Source: Clostridium bovifaecis
GTDB lineage: Bacteria; Bacillota; Clostridia; Clostridiales; Clostridiaceae
Assembly: GCA_009738435.1 (NCBI GenBank)
Contig: CP046522.1
Location: 3,627,249 to 3,691,248, forward strand
DNA length: 64,000 nucleotides
Reading direction: 5' to 3'
Part shown: positions 1 through 8,681 of the stretch, piece by piece
Layout of the letters: each line of letters opens with the position of its first letter
Position numbering within the stretch: the first letter of the stretch is position 1
Translations under genes and position numbers: made by a program
The notes under the pieces: model-generated
Database searches by the model: none
Seen by the model: the letters and a program-made list of their open reading frames with translations, nothing else
What the model was told of the DNA's origin: nothing

Positions 1-617
1 GTTTTAATCTCCTCTTTTACCTTATCTGATAAAACCTCTGTCATATCTGTTTGAATAAATCCAGGTGCTATGGCATTTACAGTTACACCCCTGCTTGCTA
101 TTTCCTTAGCTACAGATTTTGTAAACCCAATAATTCCAGCCTTAGCAGCCGCATAATTTGCCTGACCTGCATTTCCTGATAATCCTACCACTGATGAAAT
201 GTTAATTATCTTTCCACTTCTTTGCTTCATCATTACAGGTACAACATGCTTTGTGCAGTTAAATACTCCTTTTAAGTTTACTTCTATAACCTTATCGAAA
301 TCTTCTTCCTTCATTCTCATTAATAAATTATCTTTTGTTATTCCTGCATTATTTACTAAAATGTCTATTGAACCGAAGTTTTCTATAGCTTCATCCACTA
401 TCTTCTTAGCATCCTCAAAGCTGCTTACATCCCCTTGAACTGCTAATGCCTTTACTCCTCTTTCCTCAATAGCCTTAACTACTTCTTCCACTGAATTTGC
501 ATCACTTCTATAATTTAAAACTACATTAGCGCCAAGTTCTGCAAGCCTTAAAGCAATTGCTCTTCCAATCCCTCTGCTAGCTCCTGTAACTATTGCATTT
601 TTATCTTTTAATATCAT
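1..617 (-). CDS. fabG: 3-oxoacyl-ACP reductase FabG (3' part cut by window edge)
   Basis: NADPH-dependent beta-ketoacyl-ACP reductase, the first reduction of type II fatty-acid elongation. Reading leftwards from ATG at 617 gives an SDR protein open to base 1: about 205 codons of a family that is usually near 247, so the C-terminus lies outside the window. Visible are the cofactor motif TGASRGIG near residue 10, NNAG in the middle, the catalytic Ser in NISSVVG and the YxxxK pair in YAAAKAG. A ribosome site, AAAGGAGTG, overlaps the 3' end of fabD and the gap is only 9 nt, so the two are cotranscribed. Assignment is firm from motifs and operon context. Confidence 0.95.
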   Translation of the reverse strand, partial: MILKDKNAIVTGASRGIGRAIALRLAELGANVVLNYRSDANSVEEVVKAIEERGVKALAVQGDVSSFEDAKKIVDEAIENFGSIDILVNNAGITKDNLLMRMKEEDFDKVIEVNLKGVFNCTKHVVPVMMKQRSGKIINISSVVGLSGNAGQANYAAAKAGIIGFTKSVAKEIASRGVTVNAIAPGFIQTDMTEVLSDKVKEEIK

Positions 618-626
618 TTTTATAAT

Positions 627-1565
627 TTACACTCCTTTTATTTCTTCCACGGTCTTTTTTAGTGAAGCTAAATCCTCTACATTTAATACCTTGACACTTC
701 TATCAATCTTTTTTACAAATCCGCTTAGTGCCTTTCCAGGTCCTATTTCAATGAAGGTGTTTATTCCGTTTTTTATCATATTCTTTATTATGTCTTCCCA
801 TAATACAGAACTTGCTACTTGTTTTTTTAGTAAATCCTTTATTTCATCCTTATTATTTATATAATCTCCTGTAACATTAGTCATAACAGGAACTTTTATA
901 TTTTTAAGGTGCACATTTTCAAGTTCTTTATACAGTTTTTCTCCTGCACCTTTTAGCATGGATGTATGAAATGGTGCACTTACTGAAAGAGGCATAGTTC
1001 TCTTCGCACCTAGTTCCTTAGCTTTATTGCAGGCTGCTTCTACTGCTTTTATTTCCCCAGCAATAACTATTTGAGAAGGACAATTATAGTTAGCAACTTC
1101 TACAATTCCCTCTGCTTTTGCAGCATTGCAAGCCTCTTGAACTGCGTCCCTATCTAGCCCTAATATAGCTGCCATTGTGCCCACTCCTTCTGGCACTTCT
1201 TCTTGCATAAATTTACCTCTTCTTTTTACAAGTCTCACTGCATCTTCAAGGTTAAATACTTCACTATATACTAGTGCAGAATACTCTCCAAGGCTAAGCC
1301 CTGCAGTTACCTCTGCTTTTATGCCTTCTTTCTCTAAGGCCTTTAGCAAAGCTATGCTGGTAGTTACAATAGCTGGTTGAGTATTTTCAGTTTTATCTAA
1401 TTCCTCTTTGCTGCCTTCAAAACACAAATCACTTATAGAAAAACCTAATGCTTTGTCTGCGGCTTCAAAAACCTCCCTACTCTCTTTTATGTTGTCATAG
1501 AGCTCTTTCCCCATGCCAACATACTGAGCTCCTTGACCTGAGAATATAAAAGCAATTCTATTCAT
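627..1565 (-). CDS. fabD: malonyl-CoA:ACP transacylase FabD
   Basis: Transfers malonyl from CoA to holo-ACP to supply the elongation cycle. The 312-residue length is normal. FSGQGAQYVGMG is at the N-terminus, the nucleophile Ser91 lies in GLSLGEYSAL (Leu where E. coli has His), and the catalytic His is in SAPFHTSML near residue 200. The start overlaps the end of fabK by 8 nt, which indicates translational coupling within the fab operon. Confidence 0.96.
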   Translation of the reverse strand: MNRIAFIFSGQGAQYVGMGKELYDNIKESREVFEAADKALGFSISDLCFEGSKEELDKTENTQPAIVTTSIALLKALEKEGIKAEVTAGLSLGEYSALVYSEVFNLEDAVRLVKRRGKFMQEEVPEGVGTMAAILGLDRDAVQEACNAAKAEGIVEVANYNCPSQIVIAGEIKAVEAACNKAKELGAKRTMPLSVSAPFHTSMLKGAGEKLYKELENVHLKNIKVPVMTNVTGDYINNKDEIKDLLKKQVASSVLWEDIIKNMIKNGINTFIEIGPGKALSGFVKKIDRSVKVLNVEDLASLKKTVEEIKGV

Positions 1566-2508
1566 GGTAACCCCCCAATGTTACATTTTTCACTATCTGT
1601 TGCGCTTCACTGAACATTTCTTCTATTATTTCTCTGCAACTCTGCTCTTTTTTAACAAGCCCTGCTATTTGTCCTGCCATAACTGAGCCCATTTCAATAT
1701 CACCCTCGCGTGCTGCTTTCGGAAGTGCTCCCCTTCCTAGTTCTTCAAACTTTTCTAGGGAAAATTCTCCTTTTTCTAAGAGACTGAACTCCCTTGTTAG
1801 TCTATTTCTCAAAACCCTAACTGGATGGCCTGTAGCTCTTCCTGTAACTACAGTATCAATGTCCTTAGACTTTATAACTCTCTCTTTATAGTTCTTGTGA
1901 ACTGTACATTCATTTGCAACTAAAAATCTTGTTCCTACTTGAATTCCTGATGCGCCAAGCATAAATGCAGCAGCTACTCCTCTGCCGTCTCCAATACCTC
2001 CTGCTGCTATTACAGGAATTTTTACCGCATCCACTACTTGAGGTGTAAGAGCCATAGTTGTAAGTTCTCCTATATGACCTCCAGCTTCACAGCCTTCAGC
2101 AATTATAGCATCTGCTCCACTTCTTTCCATTCTTCTTGCTAAAGCAACTGATGCTACTACAGGTATTACAGTAATTCCATTAGCTTTCCACATCTCCATA
2201 TACTTCCCTGGACTTCCTGCCCCAGTAGTAATAACTTTTACTCCTTCTTCGCAGACAAGTTTTGCTATATCATCTGCGTTGTCGCTTAAAAGCATTATGT
2301 TCACACCAAAAGGTTTATCCGTCATTTGTTTAGCTTTTCGTATTTCTTCTCTAACGTATTCTACCGGAGCATTACCTGCTGCTATAATTCCAAGTCCTCC
2401 AGCATTAGATACTGCTGCTGCTAATGAGCTATCTGCTATCCAAGCCATTGCCCCTTGAATTATTGGATATTCTATACCTAATTTTTTAAACAAACTACTT
2501 TTACTCAT
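1558..2508 (-). CDS. fabK: enoyl-ACP reductase II FabK (FMN-dependent)
   Basis: Carries out the last reduction of each fatty-acid elongation cycle; in this lineage FabK replaces the triclosan-sensitive FabI. The 316-residue protein is a nitronate monooxygenase/FabK-type TIM barrel: YPIIQGAMAWIAD at the N-terminus, a phosphate-binding region with AAGGIGDGRG and GTRFL, and AEGCEAGGHIG in the middle. The neighbours (fabD downstream, acpP and fabH upstream) separate it from the related nitronate monooxygenases. The start is ATG at 2508 behind AGGAGG. A 132-nt spacer with a repeat and a hairpin separates it from acpP. Confidence 0.94.
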   Translation of the reverse strand: MSKSSLFKKLGIEYPIIQGAMAWIADSSLAAAVSNAGGLGIIAAGNAPVEYVREEIRKAKQMTDKPFGVNIMLLSDNADDIAKLVCEEGVKVITTGAGSPGKYMEMWKANGITVIPVVASVALARRMERSGADAIIAEGCEAGGHIGELTTMALTPQVVDAVKIPVIAAGGIGDGRGVAAAFMLGASGIQVGTRFLVANECTVHKNYKERVIKSKDIDTVVTGRATGHPVRVLRNRLTREFSLLEKGEFSLEKFEELGRGALPKAAREGDIEMGSVMAGQIAGLVKKEQSCREIIEEMFSEAQQIVKNVTLGGYHE

Positions 2509-2528
2509 ACTATCCTCCTATTAAAAGA

Positions 2529-2549
2529 AGACTGCTACACTGCAGTCTT
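2529..2549 (-). terminator. hairpin between acpP and fabK (attenuator-like)
   Basis: AGACTGC and GCAGTCT form a 7-bp stem, followed on the minus strand by TTCTTTT. It lies inside the fab operon, so it may be a partial terminator or processing site that lets acpP be expressed above the downstream genes. Function is inferred from position only. Confidence 0.4.
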
Positions 2550-2563
2550 TAGTCTTTGATTAT

Positions 2564-2635
2564 GAAACTCCTCTTCTTATCCTCAGAGGAGTAAGCGATT
2601 CACAACAAATCATAGATTTGTGTTCTCTGCTTAAG
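2564..2635 (-). repeat. dispersed palindromic repeat, copy 1 (in fab operon)
   Basis: Six bases after the acpP stop codon, the minus strand reads AAGC...CAAATC-TAT-GATTTG...GCTT followed by a second hairpin, ACTCC...GGAGT. The same arrangement occurs at 31378-31417 (inside the IS element) and twice at 32037-32116, with the ACTCC...GAGT tail again at 32126-32155. The copies differ by point changes but keep the palindromic core. Confidence 0.6.
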
Positions 2636-2640
2636 TTTGT

Positions 2641-2871
2641 CTATTCACACTTTGATTCTATATATTTTACTAAATCTTCAACAGTTTTTAAGTTTTCAAG
2701 GTCCTCGTTCGGAATTTGCACATCAAATTCATCTTCAAGTTCCATTACTACTTCAAATATATCCAAAGAGTCGATTCCTAAATCATCTTGAAAATTTGCT
2801 TCTATCTTTATTTCCTCTTCCCCTATTCCTAATTGACTTGCCATAATCTTTCTAACTTTTTCAAATACCAT
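2641..2871 (-). CDS. acpP: acyl carrier protein
   Basis: Small acidic carrier that holds growing acyl chains on a 4'-phosphopantetheine arm. The start is placed at the ATG at 2871 (MVFEKVRK), because the ATG at 2886 lies on the ribosome site itself (GGGAGGTACTATT-ATG). This gives 76 residues, normal for the family. The prosthetic-group Ser35 is in DLGIDSLD. It sits between fabH and fabK as in many Firmicute fab operons. Confidence 0.95.
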   Translation of the reverse strand: MVFEKVRKIMASQLGIGEEEIKIEANFQDDLGIDSLDIFEVVMELEDEFDVQIPNEDLENLKTVEDLVKYIESKCE

Positions 2872-2900
2872 AATAGTACCTCCCAAATTTTAATTTTATA

Positions 2901-3875
2901 TTATTGCCACTGAATTAAGTGTGCACCGAAGGTAAGTCCTCCTCCAAAGCCCACTAATATGATTTTGTCTCCCTTTTGAAGTAGTCCTTCTTTATTCATC
3001 TCATCTAGAGCAATGGGAATGCTTGCCCCGGATGTATTTCCATACTTATCTAAGTTAATATAAAATCTTTCTTCATCAATCTTTAGCTTCTTTCCTACAA
3101 AGTCAATGATTCTTAGATTTGCTTGGTGTGGAACAATGTATTTTATATCATTCAAGGTATATTCAGTATCTTGAAGAACCTTATTTATGCACTGAATCAT
3201 CACTTTTGTGGCGAATCTAAATACTTCTCGCCCATCCATTGATAACTTACCATTAAAGTCATCTTTTCCATCTATATAAGGATTTTTTAAGGGTACTGTA
3301 CCACAGGCTAGGAACTTTCCTCCTGTTCCATCTGAACCTGTATATTGAGATATCAATCCAACTTCTTCACTTCTCTGAAGAACTACTGCTCCCGCTCCAT
3401 CTCCAAATAATACGCAAGTATTTCTATCTTCCCAATCAATTATCTTAGACAGCACTTCAGCTCCAATTACCAAAGCATTTTTGCTCTGCCCTGTCTTTAT
3501 AAATTGAGAGGCAATACCTGTTGCATATATAAATCCAGTGCAAGCTGCATTTACATCAAAACATGTCGCATTCATAGCACCTAATTTTTCTTGGACCATA
3601 CAGGCTGTTGATGGAGTAAAATTATCAGGTGTAGCGGTTGCTACAATAATCAGATCTATATCTTCTGGAGTCAAGTTAGATTCCTCTAATGCCTTTTCAC
3701 CAGCTTTTGCAGCTAATACAGAAGTATTCTCTTCTTTTGAAATTCTTCTTTCTCTTATACCAGTCCTGTCACTAATCCACTCATCATTAGTATCTACAAA
3801 CTTTGCTAAATCATCATTTGTAACAATGTTTTCTGGAACATATCTTCCAGTGCTTATTACTTTAACCTCAAACAT
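2901..3875 (-). CDS. fabH: beta-ketoacyl-ACP synthase III FabH
   Basis: Condenses acetyl-CoA (or another starter) with malonyl-ACP to start fatty-acid synthesis. The preferred start is ATG at 3875 (MFEVKVIS), 4 nt after the fabT stop with AAGGA upstream; the longer reading from 3899 would begin inside fabT. This start gives 324 residues and puts the nucleophile at Cys112 in DVNAACTGF, the canonical FabH number. His in VPHQAN and Asn in YGNTSGAS complete the triad. Contrast the KAS III-like protein at 45549. Confidence 0.95.
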   Translation of the reverse strand: MFEVKVISTGRYVPENIVTNDDLAKFVDTNDEWISDRTGIRERRISKEENTSVLAAKAGEKALEESNLTPEDIDLIIVATATPDNFTPSTACMVQEKLGAMNATCFDVNAACTGFIYATGIASQFIKTGQSKNALVIGAEVLSKIIDWEDRNTCVLFGDGAGAVVLQRSEEVGLISQYTGSDGTGGKFLACGTVPLKNPYIDGKDDFNGKLSMDGREVFRFATKVMIQCINKVLQDTEYTLNDIKYIVPHQANLRIIDFVGKKLKIDEERFYINLDKYGNTSGASIPIALDEMNKEGLLQKGDKIILVGFGGGLTFGAHLIQWQ

Positions 3876-3879
3876 ATCC

Positions 3880-4353
3880 TTATTCCTTTTCACTTTCATT
3901 TTTTGTTAAATATTTATTTGTAAAGAAATCATTTAGTTTGCCTAAGGCTCTAGCTAGAACTCGTTCTTCTTCTTCTGATAAGCCTTCTATAGTAGCTTTA
4001 ATCATATCTGAGTGAAATTTTTCATGAACCCTATAAGCAAGCTTACCTTTCCTTGTAAGAATTACTTTAACTACTCTTCTATCATTTTCATCTTTTCGTC
4101 TTTCTACATATCCTTTTTTCACAAGATTAGTTATAGCTGTAGTTAATGTACCAACAGTTATGCCTAGGTCAGCTGCCACCTCTGACATAGTTCTCGACTT
4201 GTACATTCCAATAGCTTCTATAGTGTGAATTTCTGTCACGGATAAATCATTTAACTGACCAGATTTTAAAGCAGTTTGTTCAATTGTCAATATCTCATTA
4301 AATGTATCTACTAGCAGCTCGTTTAGAATACTTTTTATGCATCTATCCATCAC
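3880..4353 (-). CDS. fabT: MarR-family repressor of fatty-acid synthesis, FabT-like
   Basis: A 157-residue MarR winged-helix protein (helix-turn-helix around SEVAADLGITVGTLTTAI, wing around RRKDENDRRVVKV), first gene of the fab operon. In streptococci and other Firmicutes the protein at this position, FabT, represses fab genes by binding palindromes close to TTTGATnATCAAA. Two such palindromes lie at the promoter 50-80 nt upstream, so autoregulation is likely. Naming it FabT rests on family, position and operator; effector binding (acyl-ACP) is inferred from known FabT. Confidence 0.85.
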   Translation of the reverse strand: MMDRCIKSILNELLVDTFNEILTIEQTALKSGQLNDLSVTEIHTIEAIGMYKSRTMSEVAADLGITVGTLTTAITNLVKKGYVERRKDENDRRVVKVILTRKGKLAYRVHEKFHSDMIKATIEGLSEEEERVLARALGKLNDFFTNKYLTKNESEKE

Positions 4354-4400
4354 ACATCACTTCTCTTTCTACCTTGTCCTTTGTCTAGTATCAGAACTTA

Positions 4401-4431
4401 TTTCGACTATCAAATATTTTGATAATCAAAG
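4401..4431 (-). promoter_or_regulatory. tandem FabT-like operators
   Basis: Two adjacent palindromes of the TTTGAnTATCAAA type: TTTCGACTATCAAAT (4401-4415) and TTTTGATAATCAAAG (4417-4431). The second touches the -10 hexamer and the first covers the expected transcript start, so a bound repressor should block the fab promoter. Match to the FabT box is by eye. Confidence 0.75.
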
Positions 4432-4458
4432 TATATATGAAAAATAAAAGTCTGTCAA
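4430..4458 (-). promoter_or_regulatory. sigma-A promoter of the fab operon
   Basis: On the minus strand TTGACA (4453-4458), a 17-nt spacer and TATACT (4430-4435) form a near-consensus promoter about 80 nt upstream of fabT. Confidence 0.85.
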
Positions 4459-4518
4459 TTAAATTTTTATTACAGAGATGTACACAGTTATATACATCTC
4501 TATACAGTTTTTAAAATG

Positions 4519-4944
4519 TTATTTTTTAAAACTCATATTTATATGCTCAATTCCAGCCTCATAATACTTTTCTCCGAAGGATTTGAATCCTAGCCTTTCA
4601 TAAAACTCCTTTACTAAAGTTTGTGCGTGTATAAAAATCTCCTCAGCTCCCTTATTAAGTCCCCTATTTACAAGCAGCTTTACAACTATTTCTCCAAAAT
4701 GCTTTCCTCTATGTTCTTTTAAAACCGCAATTCTTCCTAAAAAGAACTTATCATCTCTTTTAAAAATTCTCCCTGTTGCTATAGGTTCATCACCTTCATA
4801 GATTACTATATGTTCTGCAAAGCTGTCTATATCATCTATTTCTATTTCCTCTGGTACATTTTGCTCTTCTATAAATACTCTACGTCTTATGTCTAAAGCA
4901 TTCTCAATTTCCTCGTTTCCCTTACTCCATACAATCTTCTTCAT
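4519..4944 (-). CDS. GNAT-family N-acetyltransferase
   Basis: A 141-residue acetyl-CoA-dependent acyltransferase. The N-terminal ALDIRRRVFIEEQNVP is typical of the ElaA/YjcF-like branch, the acetyl-CoA loop is around VLKEHRGKHFGE, and the C-terminal FYERLGFKSFGEKYYEAGIEH matches motif B. The start is set at ATG 4944, preceded by GAGGTGGGGGG. The stop of the ABC-class ATPase is 13 nt upstream, so both share a transcript. The substrate is unknown. Confidence 0.82.
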   Translation of the reverse strand: MKKIVWSKGNEEIENALDIRRRVFIEEQNVPEEIEIDDIDSFAEHIVIYEGDEPIATGRIFKRDDKFFLGRIAVLKEHRGKHFGEIVVKLLVNRGLNKGAEEIFIHAQTLVKEFYERLGFKSFGEKYYEAGIEHINMSFKK

Positions 4945-4957
4945 AGTTCCCCCCACC

Positions 4958-6660
4958 TCATTTAACCTTAAGTTCTCTAAATCTATTTAATGCTGAAACG
5001 ACTTCATATTTCCTAGGCAATGCTAAATTTCCTGAAATACCCTTTTTGGAGGAAATAACATCTAACCTCTTTTTATTAATATCGAGATAAACCCTATCTA
5101 TTATTTCACATAGGGTTAAGCTTTCATCTTTCATAGTGCTTTTTATATATTTTATTATTTCCCCTATGGCATTGGTTTGGCTTATATGTATTAATTGCTC
5201 AACATATCTTAAGTCAATTTCACTATCATTATAAAGTATAGTATCTTTATTGATAGTTTTAACTTTTACTCCCTTAATTCCTTCTGGAAAGCTTCTTTTT
5301 AGTATAACTCTCCTAAAACTAAACTTCAATCTTTCTTCACATAAATTTGAATATGTTATATATTCATCGCATATCTCTTTTGCTGCTTTTGTAACATCTA
5401 TGACTTTATACTGATCCATCATTATTATTGTATCAGCTATACCAAAATAATCTCCTGAACTTCCTACAACCAATATAGTTGAAACTTTATTACTTAAGTA
5501 CAATTCCTTTGCCACATGTATAAATGGCGTAATAGGCTCCTTATCTTTACTTACCAGCCTCTCCATCTTTTTATCTCTAATCATGAAATTGGTAGCACTA
5601 GTATCTTCGTCTATTAGAAGAAGCTTAGATCCACATTCAAGAGCTTCTATTATATTTGCTGCCTCCGAGGTACTTCCGCTAGCATTTTCACTTGAAAATC
5701 TTTTTGTATCTTTACCATCTGGAAGATTATTTATAAACATGGATATATCTACTTTCTCAATTCTTCTTCCATATTCTGCTCTAATTTTTACAGCACTATC
5801 TTCAGTTATAACATATTCTCTTCCATCACCTTCGATATGGTTATATACTCCTAGCTCTAAAGCTTTTAAAAGAGTAGATTTTCCATGATATCCTCCTCCC
5901 ACAATTAAGGTTATTCCTTTAGGTATTCCCATACCTTTAATAACACCTTTGTTAGGTAGATTCATCTCAACCTGAAGGCTTTCAGGACTTTGAAACTTAA
6001 TTGCATTAACCTTTAAAGGCTTTTGTGATATTCCATTTTCTCTCGGCAATAGAGAACCGTTTGCTACGAAAGCGCAAAGCTTCATCTTATCTAACTGACT
6101 TCTTATGTAGATTTGGTCCTCAACAAGTTCTATGTGCCTTTTTAGAGCTTTTTTATTTATATTATCAAAATATAAACTTTCCTTTACTATAGCTGGGATA
6201 GCTTGAAAAAAATTACTTTTGCTTCTTCTCCTAATATTTTTCTTCCTGCCGCTGGAAGTCCTAATTCAATTCTTGCTTCTACATTATCCATATCAATAAA
6301 AACAGATGTTTTATCTAGCATTTCTTGACCACAGTAATCTATTGTTAATAAACCGCTTTTTCCAGAACCCCTAACTCTATCATAATATCTTTTCATATTC
6401 TTAAAAAATAAGCGCGTTAAAAAGTCAACTACAGCTATTCTCTTATGATCTTCATCGAAATATCCTAATGGGAATCTTCCATCCTTCTGACTTACTATAA
6501 CTCTTATTCTTGATGGGGTTGCAAAAGGGTCTCCTTGTACGTGGTCAATAGATAATATATAACTCTGAAAATCATATACCCCTTCTAAGTCTTTATATGC
6601 TTTATATCCTTTACCGTTTATCTTATCCAATATATTCATTAAGTCTTTCGAATTTTTCAA
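4958..6660 (-). pseudogene. ABC-class P-loop ATPase, split by a 1-nt frameshift
   Basis: Two open segments, 6660-6187 and 6085-4958, are parts of one protein of the predicted ABC-class ATPase family (about 570 residues). The N-part has GSGKSGLLTIDYCGQE and LPAAGR; the C-part has the unusual Walker A GGGYHGKSTLL and the Walker B-like LLLIDEDTSATNF. At about 6214-6221 the coding strand has A plus seven T; one extra T there restores a continuous frame (VIFFQAIPAIVKES onward through the gap). With it the product would be 567 residues, the expected size. Translation starts at TTG 6660 behind GGGGGG. It is either a real inactivating slip, a phase-variable tract or a sequencing error. The family's role is not established. 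Confidence 0.8.
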
Positions 6661-6726
6661 CTAAAGCCCCCCATATTTTGCCTAATAATATAACAATATC
6701 ATTAAACCTTTCTTCCTTCAACATTA

Positions 6727-7497
6727 CTATATATAATTAGCTGGATTTTGAGGCACTCCATTAACTCTTACTTCAAAATGAACATGCGGTCCTGTGCTTC
6801 GCCCTGTACTCCCCATATCACCTATTAACTGTCCCTGTTTAACTTGCTCACCCTTTTTCACTCTAATAAGCTTACAATGAGCATATACAGTTTCTACTCC
6901 ATTATTATGTTCTATCTTTATTACATTACCATAGCCTTCTATCCATCCTGCATAGCTTACTTTCCCATCTAATGCTGCATAAATAGGGGAGCCTGCTGCA
7001 TTTGCTATGTCCATGCCTTTATGCATCTTCCCCCATCGCATTCCGAAGCTTGAGGTGACCTTTCCCTCACAAGGAGGAAGGAATTTAATTTTCTTCGCTA
7101 AGACTGCTTTGTTATCTGAAGATTTTATCTCTACCCTTTTGTTATCTAACTTTTTTAAACTTTCTTTATTGCTGTCTAATATAATTTTTCTTATGTCCTC
7201 CTTTGGAGTTAAATCTTTATAATTAACATGAATTCTACTCCAAGTAAACTTATCTTTAAGCCTAAAGCTTTTAAATTCCTTTTTTAAATCATTTTGAAGA
7301 TTTTTAAGATCTATTTTGAATTCTTCTTTATCCTTTACATAGAAGGTAAGTTTGTCATTCATCTTTATTTCATAAGCATTTGGTCTATACCTCATATAGA
7401 AAACAGTACATATTGCTATGGTAATTACTATAACTGTATAGCTTAATACTTTTCCCTTTTTACTGTCATAATTCAAATTTATAACACATCCCTTCAT
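6727..7497 (-). CDS. membrane-anchored M23 (LytM-type) peptidase
   Basis: Likely zinc endopeptidase or LytM-fold protein acting on peptidoglycan outside the membrane. The 256 residues comprise one transmembrane helix at about 17-35 (VLSYTVIVITIAICTVFY), a linker region, and a C-terminal M23 domain. Zinc ligands are visible: His and Asp in MHKGMDIA and HVHF near the C-terminus; GSTGRSTGPHVHFE is characteristic. All key residues are present, so it should be active. The start is uncertain: no strong ribosome site precedes ATG 7497. It is divergent from the dnaD operon. Confidence 0.88.
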   Translation of the reverse strand: MKGCVINLNYDSKKGKVLSYTVIVITIAICTVFYMRYRPNAYEIKMNDKLTFYVKDKEEFKIDLKNLQNDLKKEFKSFRLKDKFTWSRIHVNYKDLTPKEDIRKIILDSNKESLKKLDNKRVEIKSSDNKAVLAKKIKFLPPCEGKVTSSFGMRWGKMHKGMDIANAAGSPIYAALDGKVSYAGWIEGYGNVIKIEHNNGVETVYAHCKLIRVKKGEQVKQGQLIGDMGSTGRSTGPHVHFEVRVNGVPQNPANYI

Positions 7498-7615
7498 ATC
7501 TTTCTAATATTCCCTATGTCTTGCAATTATAATCATTTTATTTGTGATTTAATTTAGTTTGTATTTCGTATATAATATAATTTTAAGCTTATTAATCAGC
7601 GTAAACTTTTACTCA

Positions 7616-7644
7616 TTGAGAAAAGAACTATATTTTGTTATAAT
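7616..7644 (+). promoter_or_regulatory. sigma-A promoter of the dnaD-dnaC-like operon
   Basis: TTGAGA (7616-7621), a 17-nt spacer and a perfect TATAAT (7639-7644), 53 nt upstream of the dnaD-like start codon. Confidence 0.8.
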
Positions 7645-7697
7645 TAAACATTATATATACTATATATAGTTCATGAAAAAAGAAAGGTTGCGATTAC

Positions 7698-8681
7698 ATG
7701 AGTACATTCATGTTCAAAAATAAAAATACTGAATATACACCTATAAGTAACGTCTTCATAGATAGGTTTATGCCTAAAGCTCGTGGAGAATATATAAAGG
7801 TGTATCTTCTTGGACTTCGCTATTGCTTATCTGGTGAAATAGGGATTAATTCTTCTAGCATAGCAAATAGCCTCCATTTGCTAGAGAGTGACGTTATGAA
7901 TGCTTGGAATTATTGGAATGATGAAGGTGTAATAAAAATTACTCAAATTGATAATATGGGTAACTTCTCTATAGAATTTTTAGACTTAAATGCATTAAAC
8001 CCAGAGTCTGGAGATAAAGTGAATCTTTTATCCGAACTAAAAAATAGCTCTATAAAAGACATGATGGAGGATATTGAAAAACTCCTTGCGAGACCCCTCT
8101 CCAATAAAGAGATGACTATGTATCTAAGCTGGCTTAAGGATTATAATTTTTCTCCTGAATTGCTGCTGCTTCTAATTCAATATAGTGTATCTAAAGGAAA
8201 AACAGATTACAGATATATAGAGAAAATAGCTATTGCTTGGCATGATGCAAAGATAAAGACTGTAGATGATGCTCAATCATTTATCAAGATGCACGAAGAT
8301 AAATGGCTCAACATAAAAAAAATACTAAAGTATTTAGGTATTCAAAGTAATGATGTTATGAAGCCTCAAGAGCAAATGATTGAAAAATGGCTTAATGTTT
8401 ATAAGTTTTCTTTAGAAATAATCTATAAAGCTTGTGATATATGCTTTGAAAGGTTGAATAAGGTTGAATTTAAATACATTGACGGCATATTAAACAACTG
8501 GTTTACACATGATATAAAAACTCTTGAAGATATAGAAAAGAAAGATAAAATGAAGGGCAGCTTTAAGAAAAATAATTATAGTGGCAATAATAAAAATGAT
8601 TCCTTCAACAATTATGAGCAACGCTCTTATGATTACGAGGATTTAGAAAAAAAATTATTAGGATGGGATGTTAATGATTAA
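7698..8681 (+). CDS. DnaD-domain replication protein
   Basis: Primosomal protein of the DnaD family, expected to help load the replicative helicase. The 327 residues contain an N-terminal winged-helix region (about 20-95) and two copies of the DnaD C-terminal domain, each ending in the YIxxIxxxW motif: YIEKIAIAW (around 175) and YIDGILNNW (around 260). The Lys/Asn-rich tail is probably disordered and may bind DNA. The stop overlaps the start of the DnaC-like gene, and the two are presumably cotranscribed. Confidence 0.88.
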   Translation: MSTFMFKNKNTEYTPISNVFIDRFMPKARGEYIKVYLLGLRYCLSGEIGINSSSIANSLHLLESDVMNAWNYWNDEGVIKITQIDNMGNFSIEFLDLNALNPESGDKVNLLSELKNSSIKDMMEDIEKLLARPLSNKEMTMYLSWLKDYNFSPELLLLLIQYSVSKGKTDYRYIEKIAIAWHDAKIKTVDDAQSFIKMHEDKWLNIKKILKYLGIQSNDVMKPQEQMIEKWLNVYKFSLEIIYKACDICFERLNKVEFKYIDGILNNWFTHDIKTLEDIEKKDKMKGSFKKNNYSGNNKNDSFNNYEQRSYDYEDLEKKLLGWDVND

